DNA from: Armigeres subalbatus
Taxonomy: Eukaryota > Arthropoda > Insecta > Diptera > Culicidae
Reading direction: 5' to 3'
Length of the DNA: 64,000 bases
NCBI RefSeq assembly: GCF_024139115.2
Contig: NC_085140.1
Coordinates: 295,769,293-295,833,292 of the forward strand
Shown: positions 56,645 through 64,000 of the stretch, in pieces
Numbering within the stretch: position 1 is the first letter of the stretch
Layout: each line of letters begins with the position of its first letter
Translations under genes and position numbers: made by a program
Notes under the pieces: model-generated
What the model saw: the letters and a program-made list of their open reading frames with translations, nothing else
Database searches by the model: none
What the model was told of the DNA's origin: nothing

Positions 56645-57379
56645 AAATATCTTCCTAGATTTTCCGAATAAATTCTTTGATGAATTACTGGAAGAAATCC
56701 TAAAAAAAATCCAAATTAAATTCCTAAGGTTTTCTCCTAAAGGAATTGCCGAGTGTATTCCTAAAGCAGTGTTCGTTTTTTCTATGGAGTTCTTGAAGGA
56801 ATTTTCAAAGGAATTCCTAAAAAAGAGTTTTCGAATTCCCAATTCCCTAAAGACTCCGCAAAAGAATTTCCGAAGCAATCCCTAAAGTAATTTCTGTGAA
56901 AATTCTTGATGGAACTTTTGGATAAATTTCGAAAAGAATTTCCAAAGAAACACCCAAATAAATTTTCAAAGGAAATTCTTAGAGGAAGTTATGAAAGTAT
57001 TCATTGGGAAAATTCTAAATTAATTCTTATAATTCCTTTTTCGAATTTTCTGAGGAATATCTTGAGGAATTTTCAAACGAATTTCTGGATTTATATCAGA
57101 ATTACTTTTCAATGAACTTATGTGCTGTGATGCGGTAAAGTCGTAGTAGAGGAAGTAAAGTAAACTTTTGCTGTGGACATACAATCTATAAGGATGTTCA
57201 CTCCATCAGTTTGACTGGAGCCAGTACAGGTCTAGTTGAAAGGACGAGAAAAAGAGGCTTAAGATGAATCACGTAAAATACAATTTTAAAACTTCATCAC
57301 GCTTTCAGGGACACAATGCTCCGTTGCCAAATGTACGAAAAAAATATTAATATAATATATATTTAAACTGCAACTTATA

Positions 57380-57545
57380 AGGGGTCGTACACTTATTACG
57401 TAAGCAATTTTTCTGGGTTTTTCGATTCCCCTCTCCCCATGTAAGATTTTTTTCATCCAAATGATTTTTTATTTATATGGAGCGTAAGATATTAACCGAA
57501 ACCCCCCACCCTCCCTAAGGGCTTACGTAATATGTGTACGGCCCC
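57380..57545. mobile_element. Second copy of the AGGGGTCGTACAC MITE
   Basis: It is the same 166-bp length and has the same ends as 21107-21272, flanked by TA (57378-57379, 57546-57547). It differs mainly in the C/G runs. Confidence 0.85.
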
Positions 57546-57670
57546 TAATGTGTAAATATGCTCAATATCTTTCGCCGATCAAAAGCTACAATCCTTTTTC
57601 TGTCAAAAATACAAAAATACCGCAACAATTGGAACACTGCACCAATAATTGGAGGTATAATTTTAGGTAA

Positions 57671-57872
57671 TACACCCGATTCTTTTTTTACACGGGGGAT
57701 GCGTTCCGTGTAAAAAAAGTTTTCAGTTCAAAATCTGAAAATCCGTGTAAAAAAAGTTTTATGATTTCTCGACGAGTTATGCAAAATGGAGCAACTTTGC
57801 AAAAATTTTGTATGGGATTTTTTTTACACGGCCGTGTAAAAAAAAATCCGTGTAAAAACAGAATCGGGTGTA
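57671..57872. mobile_element. MITE with TACACCCGATTCT ends
   Basis: TACACCCGATTCTTTTTTTAC pairs with TGTAAAAACAGAATCGGGTGTA. The word CCGTGTAAAAA recurs in both orientations. The outer TA serves as the target dinucleotide. Confidence 0.75.
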
Positions 57873-58250
57873 ATGATGGAATCTGCTGCATTTGGATCAC
57901 TCTTCGTTGAAAATATGACTTATGTGATTTCTAATTAACACTCAAAGTAAGCGAAATGAATTACAGACTTGCTGTAAGCGAAGAAGTACTTAGTTCCTCC
58001 ACTATTGGATATCTTACCCTAAAGGCTTTTCAGCAATCGAAATGCATAGTAGGCCGATTGGATCAACAAAAATCCTGAAGAAAATTCCACCGAACAAGCG
58101 CTAAGTTTGCAGTGTCATTTGCTTTCGTGTTTATCATTGTCGTCCCAAAAGAGAATGTGTTTACTTTTTTAACCTTTCAGCACGCGCGCACTCCTAAGTC
58201 AGAGATGCCACCTCGCCGAAGCTGTGAACAAGCGGTTTTTTTTCTCAGTA
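57873..58250. other. Spacer, nothing recognised
   Basis: AT-rich with short ORFs. CCTCCACTATTGG near 57997 resembles words in the next element. Confidence 0.35.
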
Positions 58251-58723
58251 GGGTAACCGTATCCTTAGTGGAGGTAGCACCAATAGTGGAGGTAGTGGGG
58301 CTTTAATGAGATTTATCATAATTATACATTTAAGAATGGTTTCAGTTGATGCGTCTTGGTTTAAATATCCTGTAAAAAACAACTTATCCTAAGATTTCGC
58401 TAGCAAATCTGTTGAAAACATTGATTTTGCTTAATAAATTTGACTCCTTTGCACCTATAGTGGTGCAACTGTAGCAATAGTGGCGTGTCTCATAAGAAAT
58501 CAATGGATAGTACCACTAAGGGAACCAAAATTAATTTTTACCGCCACTAAAGGAACAATGTGGTGCAAGCGATATTCGGTAGTTGATGATGGTAAATGAC
58601 ATCAATTTTACTTTTGTTAGCAAATTCATTAGTTTATCCATTAGCTAAGATCAATTTATCAATTTAAAAAAAAAATATTTTTTTGTTTATCTGCTAATAC
58701 CTCCACTGTTGGTACCGTTACCC
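58251..58723. mobile_element. MITE with GGGTAACCGTA ends
   Basis: GGGTAACCGTA and TACCGTTACCC are inverted with one mismatch, flanked by TA (58249-58250, 58724-58725). Internal words AGTGGAGGTA, ATAGTGG and CCACTAA recur. It is 473 bp. Confidence 0.65.
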
Positions 58724-58805
58724 TATTCTACAAAGTACAACAGCGCGTGTGTTTGAGTGTTAATTAAAGAGGATACCGATAGTTGAATGGACTGCTTTTT
58801 AGACA

Positions 58806-59050
58806 GGCCCGGTGGCCAAGGGGTCATCCACAAAGTACGTCACGCCCTTAGGGGGAGGGGGGTTCCGAGCAGCGTGACGATCCATACAAAACATTTAGTG
58901 GGTTAATATAAAAAGTGTGACGAAGGGGGGCACAAATTTTCGAGTGACGTACTTTTAGGATCTTCCCCTTGGAAGCGGCTTTCGCGTCTGCCTTACACAC
59001 AGAAGTTGCGGATGAATTCCCAGACTCGTCCCTCTCCTAGTTTGTATCTT
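58806..59050 (+). repeat. tRNA-derived SINE split by a MITE
   Basis: GCCCGGTGGCC (58808-58818) joins, after the insertion, to TTGGAAGCGGCTTTCGCG, CTGCCTTACACACAGAAG and TTGCGGATGAATTCCC. This restores the A-box/anticodon/B-box order of a tRNA head. The tail is not clear. Confidence 0.5.
58819..58969. mobile_element. MITE with AGGGGTCATCCACAAAGTACGTCAC-like ends
   Basis: GGGGTCATCCACAAAGTACG pairs with CGTACTTTTAGGATCTTCCCC. GTGACGATCC and AGCGTGACG recur inside. It interrupts the SINE head around it. Confidence 0.7.
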
Positions 59051-59334
59051 AATCTTTGTTCGACCAAACGCTTACACCTTCCATTCTAACAATTCCAAAA
59101 CCTCCCATGGCACTTAGGAGATCAGGGCAGGACTCGCAAGAACTCTGTGATGAACTCTACCTTAAGAAAAAGCACTTTAATTAGATTGAGAAAAACACGC
59201 AAGGACTAGACCAGGAGGGGAGAGTAGTGAAAACGTACCAATATTAGTTATTTATTATTGAGTTGCAATACCTTTGCAAAATCCCTTCATTCTTAGGCGA
59301 ATTTAACGATTTTTAATTCTTTCGCCACACCATC
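59051..59334. other. Spacer, nothing recognised
   Basis: No ORF or repeat match that I could support. Confidence 0.35.
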
Positions 59335-59542
59335 AGGGTAAATGATGTATTTTGGACATCTGAATATATTTTGGACTTTTGGCTATATTTTGCGTGTTTT
59401 CTACTTAGCTTTCTTTAAATAAATAGGAATCATGTGTCTGGTTTACCTTGTGAATAATCACATTTCGAACTATGCTTATGTCACAAATTAAACAAAATAT
59501 AGCCAAAATATATTCAGATATCCAAAATTCCATCGTTACCTT
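59335..59542. mobile_element. MITE with AGGGTAAATGATG ends
   Basis: AGGGTAAATGATGTATTTTGG pairs with CCAAAATTCCATCGTTACCTT. The inner CATCTGAATATATTTTGG and CCAAAATATATTCAGAT also pair, and GGCTATATTTT pairs with AAAATATAGCC. The arms reach about 55 bp. Confidence 0.7.
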
Positions 59543-59573
59543 ATTTCACATGCATGGTGTCTTTGTCCAAAGT

Positions 59574-59610
59574 AAGGGGCCGTACACTAATTACGTAAGC
59601 ACTTATGGGG
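59574..59610 (-). repeat. Terminal fragment of the AGGGGTCGTACAC MITE
   Basis: AGGGGCCGTACACTAATTACG through CACTTATGGGG is the inverse of the right end of 21107-21272. The other end is missing, and a different repeat begins directly after it. Confidence 0.7.
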
Positions 59611-60245
59611 ACTTTGCCGAAGAAGGTACGTATCTGGAAGGTCTACAAAAAATGTTATTACATTTCGAAAATTGATTGTTCAAACCATATGCAAGAAATC
59701 AACGTTTCTGCCAGCACTACCGGACAACCTATGGTTATAGAAGGGCAACACTCATCTTCCTTCTTGTTGGATTTTTTTATTTGTGAAATAATTCCGGATA
59801 GCTCCCATTAACTCAATAGCCCTAAAAGATCAATTATTTTGAAATAACACTCAATTAAATTATTGGTCTAAGTAGTACGGCAGTGCTGGCAGAATAAACG
59901 ATTTTTTGCATATGGTTTAAACACTCAATGCTCGAAGCATTATAACTTTTTTCGTGGACGTTCCAGCAACGTGCCTTCTTCAGCAAAGTTTTTCGGCATC
60001 CTTTGAGTTATACTTTAACACAATGTGCCACTTGGTTTACGATGAACTGGAATCTCTAGTAGTAGAAATACAAAAATATACGTTCTCCCATACTAATTTC
60101 CATACAAACTTCAAACGCGATGCGGAAAGCGAGGAAGCAACCAATCGGTCCCTAATTCTCTACAGTTGTTCAGGACCCAGAATGGCTTCGAAAAACTATT
60201 GATTTGAAAAAATGACCATGACGCCCCACTCTAATATGTATGGAA
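59611..60245. repeat. Foldback-like dispersed repeat, copy 1
   Basis: 59611-59730 and 59870-60000 are inverted relatives (TCTGCCAGCACTACCGG against CGGCAGTGCTGGCAG, and ATTGTTCAAACCATATGCAA against TTTTTTGCATATGGTTTAAAC). The right part continues with ACGTTCCAGCAACGTGCCTTC through GACGCCCCACTC, which recurs inverted at 61655-62005. Frames starting MDVPAT occur in both copies but decay quickly. Confidence 0.6.
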
Positions 60246-60415
60246 CTGACAGACGATTCTGTTCCAATTCTGACACTTGACGACACTGTTATTATAGTCA
60301 CTGTAGTCTGTATGTGCTATCCTGCGTGAGCTGCAGTTCTCACGCATTCTTCTATGGTTTGGCTTTCGTGTTTACGTTCCCACGCATCGTTTATATGTCC
60401 TTGTATTTAATGTTC

Positions 60416-60475
60416 TTATCGGGTTCTCTCCTGGAAGAATAGAACCGATAAGTGCGGGCATGTAGGATGCAATAA
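60416..60475 (+). other. Hairpin followed by AATAAA
   Basis: CTTATCGGGTTCT pairs with AGAACCGATAAG (60416-60453) with one mismatch. AATAAA follows at about 60471. This could be the 3' end of an unrecognised element or transcript; no coding part was found upstream. Confidence 0.3.
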
Positions 60476-60523
60476 AAGTGAATTTATGGCATTGAAGCGT
60501 GGGAATGGTAAGGAGCTCGCCAC

Positions 60524-60630
60524 ACTTGGCTTAGAAACCTCAAGTAATAAATGTAGAAGTTATGAATGAACACTAAGCTACGAAGTGGCAAAGTACTAGT
60601 GCGAGATGCAATTCCAATAAGAAGAAAAAC
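60524..60630 (+). repeat. Feilai-type SINE, 3' fragment
   Basis: CTTGGCTTAGAAACCTCAAG, ATGAACACTAAGCTACGAAG and CCAATAAGAAGAAAAAC are the body end and tail of the family seen at 29621-29898. The tRNA-related head is missing (5' truncation). Confidence 0.75.
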
Positions 60631-60919
60631 TGTTATGCACAGTTTTAGTAATTAGGTACCTACAAATTTGAGTGCACTACCTAATGTTAGTAAGTGACCC
60701 ATTTAAATTCATAAAAGGGTTTCAAAACAAAATAATTCTTCAATTTTTTCAGCTGTAAAGAAGGATCTGACATAGTTGGTCGGTTTACTTTCCTGTTTTG
60801 GGATGCGATGATTTCGTGACCGTGAAATGGAAAATGTACCAGTTTTTCAATTAACTGATTCTCCTGAAGCAACTGTGCGGATTTACATGCCCGGATACAA
60901 AACCCGTCCAAGGTATTTT

Positions 60920-61135
60920 GATTCAGGAGGTGTTGATTTGGAATTCTAGCACCTCTTCACTCGCACGAGATACGTGCGTGTTGCCTATCGTCTAATTGTC
61001 GCGCTCCCGGGCTGTCGGCTACGCTCGCGCGCAACCGAACGCGAACAGCAAAAGCAATTATTGTTGGCACCGTTTGGCCAAATTTGTCTGTTTCTATGCG
61101 AATGCTAATCGGATCGAGGGAACGTCAATACTGTG
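60920..61135 (+). repeat. Dispersed repeat D1, copy 2
   Basis: It begins ATTCAGGAGGTGTTGATTTG and ends GATCGAGGGAACGTC. It is the closest relative in the window of 3929-4151. Confidence 0.6.
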
Positions 61136-61654
61136 CTGTTAGACGGATAAGAATTTGGATGTAATCAAACTAGGCTAAACCCAGTAGAAATATATCAGTC
61201 AAGATATGTTTTAGCTATGTCTTCGCATCTACAGAAAAATACAGAACTTTGCGAATCAAAAGCTTTATGAATACAAGATCAGGGACAGGTTCTGGGATTT
61301 AACCAACGACCTTTTGCTAAGAGAGCATGAGCGATAATTACTGAATTGCAGTTCCATTCAGTAATATGATAATCATTGCTTGACCATTAAGATTTAATTT
61401 TTTTTCCAGTAAAGTCAAAAGTCAATTATTTTAAAAATATTTTGAGACATTTCTTGCATTTATCGTTTTGTAAATCTAAACCATTTAAATTCAATAGTTG
61501 TTAATCATTAAATTGATTTTACCTGATAGAATGCTTACTGCAAAGTACTTAGGAATTTTATGTACTCCCAACGGCATGTACATGCCGAATAAATTAATGA
61601 ATTAAATGAAATATTATTTGGCGAATCAATAGAACGAACAATTAATAATCATGA
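61136..61654. other. AT-rich spacer
   Basis: Nothing recognised. Confidence 0.4.
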
Positions 61655-62005
61655 ATATGCACGTTCGAGTGGGGCATCATGGCAATTTTTTTTCAAAATT
61701 AAGGGTTTTTTGAAACCATTTGGGGTCCCAAACAACTGTGCAGTATTTGGAATCGATTGGTTGCTTCTCGCTGTCCGCATCGCATTTGAAATTCGTATGG
61801 GAATTAGTACATTTTTGCATGTTTACCCTCAGAGGTTTCAGTTCATCGTAAACCAAGTAGCACACAAAGAATTCCGAAGAACTTTGCTGAAGAATGTACG
61901 TTGCTGGAACGTCCACACAAAAAATTATAACGCTTCGAAGTTTGATTGTTCAAACTATATGCAAAAAATCGTTTCTTATGTCAGTACTGCCGAACTACGT
62001 CGACC
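61655..62005. repeat. Foldback-like dispersed repeat, copy 2 (inverted)
   Basis: It is the inverse of 59885-60235, running from GAGTGGGGCATCATGG to TCAGTACTGCCG. The minus-strand 79-codon frame beginning MDVPATYILQQSS is its translation. Confidence 0.6.
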
Positions 62006-62026
62006 AACAATTTAACTGAGTGATAT

Positions 62027-62220
62027 CCTGTGGTAAGACGCGCTGCTACTAAGCAAGACCATGCTGAGGGTGGCTGGGTTCGATTCCCGGTGCCGGTCTA
62101 GGCAATTTTCGGATTGGAAATTGTCTCCACTTCCCTGGGCATAAAAGTATCATCGTGATAGCCTCATGATATACGAATGCAAAAATGGTAATTTGGCTTA
62201 GAAACCAAACAGTTGATTTT
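62027..62220 (+). mobile_element. Feilai-type SINE, 5' part
   Basis: The head reads GTGGTAAGACGCGCTGCTAC, with B box GGGTTCGATTCCC at 62077-62089. The body reads ATTGTCTCCACTTCCCTGGG, TAGCCTCATGATATACGAAT and GGCTTAGAAACC. It stops at a T run before the minus-strand reverse transcriptase remnant, so the 3' third is missing. Confidence 0.8.
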
Positions 62221-62244
62221 TTTTTTTTGCAAAATGCAAAGTTC

Positions 62245-62780
62245 ACATCACATGTAACATTAAAAGAAGATGATGTGCAGTCGCCGAGCTTAACCTGCGT
62301 AATCCCACCAGTAAAGTATGGCTCAATCCATTTCAGGAAGTTTCCATTGAATTCTAGGCGGGAGAGTTTAGCTACTGCAATTTTATGGTTTATTTTATCA
62401 AAAGCAGCTGAGAAGTCCGTGTAGATAGCTACCACGCTCCATTCTCTAGATTATTGAGGTTGTGCAGAGAACCATATTAGTTGAAGTTGAACGTTTCGGT
62501 GGGAAGCCGTGTGGAGTTTCCAAAATATAACTGGAGCAATGGTGCGTGATGATATGGCGGACAAGTAGCTCAAACAGCTTATAAGTTGCGATCCCACGGT
62601 AGTTGGAAGCCAATTTTTCAAACACCGGAAATACAAATGATTTTTTTTTCCAACATACTGGAAAAATAACACTTAAAAGTGACAGTTAGAGGATAAGCGA
62701 TGGATGACATACATTTTTTTAAAAAATCAGTGATGAAATTCCGCTTGGACCTAAGTTTGTGAAAGATTTTAATTTTTTGC
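62245..62780 (-). pseudogene. Jockey-like non-LTR reverse transcriptase fragment
   Basis: Reading down the minus strand from 62780: FPVFEKLASNYRGIATYKLF (about 62640-62580), TPHGFPPKRSTSTN (62520-62480), then VAIYTDFSAAFDKINHKIAV and AKLSRLEFNG (62432-62345), and IEPYFTGGITQVKLGDCTSS (62325-62265). This is the fingers-to-palm part of a Jockey-like polymerase with motif A (FSAAFD) intact. It ends where VPQGS would be expected. Frameshifts near 62460 and 62560 and the loss of the catalytic box make it inactive. Confidence 0.75.
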
Positions 62781-62804
62781 AGGCCGTTACTACTTGCTCA
62801 GTGC

Positions 62805-62915
62805 AGACCTGTGCGCCGCCGCGCCACGCCGCCGCCGCCGCCACTAATTGACGTACGCCGACGCCGGTCATGGTGTCGGCGGCGCGCCATACGCCGGTTG
62901 GCTCCACGCCGCCGA
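62805..62915. repeat. GC-rich GCCGCC block
   Basis: GCCGCCGCGCCACGCCGCCG, CGCCGGTCATGGTGTCGGCGGCG and CACGCCGCCG stand out from AT-rich flanks. CGCCG words on both strands give partial self-complementarity. It is probably a short insertion, not a coding region. Confidence 0.45.
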
Positions 62916-63261
62916 ATTTCGTATTTCATGCCGATGTTTGACCAACACAAAAATCACATAGGGAACCAAGGGAACCTATCAAGCATTAATTAAATAGCTA
63001 TTTTACCTTTAGCAGATTTGTTTACTTTTATCCCTGTCACTTTAACTCGGTTTGGCGTGTTCAGGTCATCCAAAAACTTCTTGGCTACAGATCAACAAAT
63101 CAATGAGCGTTTCGATGGACTTCTAATCTTATATGTAACTTCATGTGGAATAACCTCATTCAGGTCGCATTGGGTGGTTCATCATCTTTTTAAATGTTTG
63201 AATGTCACATATCTTAATAGGTCCAGTGCTTACAAACGCGGCTACAAATCAACACCATAAT
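62916..63261. other. Spacer, nothing recognised
   Basis: The 80-codon plus frame (63018-63260) has no domain I can identify. Confidence 0.35.
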
Positions 63262-64000
63262 AAATGTTGGATTTGGATTCTTAGTCTCGTAGGATTGTTT
63301 TAGGTTCCCTGGGCATGGAGTATCATTGTGTTAGCCTCATGATATGCGAATGCAAAACTGATCTTTTGGCTTCTGGAGCTGGAGCACGATGGGGCACGTG
63401 ACCCACCAAATTAAACATTTCCTTCACTCTTTTTTGTAATTGCTAGAATTGTTCTGAAAAAAAATGTTTCAATTTATTTCGATAAACAATTCCCAAAGAA
63501 ATTTCTTGGTTTTAATCTTGCGTTTATTTGGCTCAATTGCCATTTGGTGTTACGGAGCCGGATTTTTTTTTGTACAACTTATTTTACTATTCCTGCTAAT
63601 CTTCTTAAAACTAGAGTTAGTTTGGGTAACCGACGTACACGCGGCTGACTAGAGATTAGGGATTACAAATACTATTTATTGTTTTTCTTGAAAGTTCTGA
63701 AGGAATATCTGAAAAAAATTCTTAGAGCCTTGAGGAATTTCTGGATTGATCTCCGTGGTAATTTCTGGAGGATTATCTGAAGGAATCTCTGGAAAAAAAA
63801 AATCTGAAGGATTCTTTGAGGAATGTCCAAAGAATTTTTTTAAGAAATTTAATAATGTCGGTAATTCCTTTAGGAGTCCTTTGGAAATTGCTCTAGAAAT
63901 TCGTATGAAGATATCTGAAAATTCGTCCTAGAGTTTTGGAAGGAAATGGCGTTGGAAATTCCGAAAGAATCACTAGATTAATTTCCGAGGGAATAGAATG
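63262..64000 (+). repeat. Long dispersed repeat, copy 2
   Basis: It shares GGCATGGAGTATCATTGTG, GGCTTCTGGAGCTGGAGCAC and GTGACCCACCAAATT, then the GAATTCC-type minisatellite up to the window end, with 53946-55030. It is cut off by the window edge. Confidence 0.6.

Larger units (their letters stand above)
54661..57115. repeat. Degenerate GGAATTCC-type minisatellite tract
   Basis: Imperfect units such as AAGGAATTCCTGGAGAAATT run through most of the interval with no fixed period. A segment at 55070-55310 is different: it contains TTACGCGAAGCCCGCGGAATA, which also occurs at 54640, and CCTGGCTTGAGTCTTGC. Embedded are a piece of the foldback family (56283-56366) and a palindrome (56501-56644). ORFs rich in N, F, S or K, E are its translation. 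Confidence 0.65.

Overview
The window looks like repeat-dominated nuclear DNA of a culicine mosquito, most likely Aedes. The reasons are a recognisable Feilai-type tRNA-derived SINE (29621-29898 minus, 60524-60630 plus, 62027-62220 plus), very many short TA-flanked or 8-bp-duplication inverted-repeat elements (MITEs), decayed RTE-like, Jockey-like and BEL/Pao retrotransposon pol genes, and AT-rich spacers. There are no operons, bacterial signals, CRISPR arrays or intact long ORFs. The species is inferred from repeat families; no search was run.

Layout. 1-12.9 kb: AT-rich DNA with MITEs, a 1.38-kb non-autonomous DNA transposon (5031-6414) and a hAT-like element (8349-9917). 13.0-14.2 kb: a foldback element with two arms of about 540 bp. 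14.4-18.9 kb: hAT MITE, a large inverted-repeat element with nested insertions, tRNA-like sequences, and polypurine and polypyrimidine blocks. 19.2-21.7 kb: broken non-LTR and BEL/Pao pol genes, the latter split by a MITE. 22.5-25.5 kb: an inverted relative of the 5.0-6.4 kb element, with two further elements nested in it. 26.2-28.3 kb: mostly single-copy-looking DNA. 28.3-35.2 kb: a retrotransposon graveyard in which Jockey-like reverse transcriptase pieces are split by a 2.03-kb LTR-like insertion, a MITE and an antisense RTE-like fragment. 36.9-38.4 kb: a 146-bp tandem repeat carrying a Helitron-like insertion. 39.3-43.6 kb: a 4.2-kb array of a 23-24 bp minisatellite. 43.7-45.0 kb: a CCAAT-rich satellite split by a MITE. 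48.8-50.9 kb: an element with internal tandem units, a 271-bp higher-order repeat and a long CA microsatellite. 51-64 kb: MITEs, degenerate GAATTCC-type minisatellite, SINE pieces and a minus-strand reverse transcriptase remnant.

The only candidate for a host gene is at about 46.9-47.4 kb: GC-rich promoter-like DNA, a TATAAA box, a leader with a short upstream ORF, a start codon in good context and a splice donor 34 bases later. It would be a first exon on the plus strand, with its intron filling much of what follows. The protein cannot be identified from 11 residues.

No functional multi-gene system was found. The notable content is structural: precisely datable nested insertions with intact target duplications, near-perfect hairpins, and three kinds of tandem array in one 64-kb stretch.
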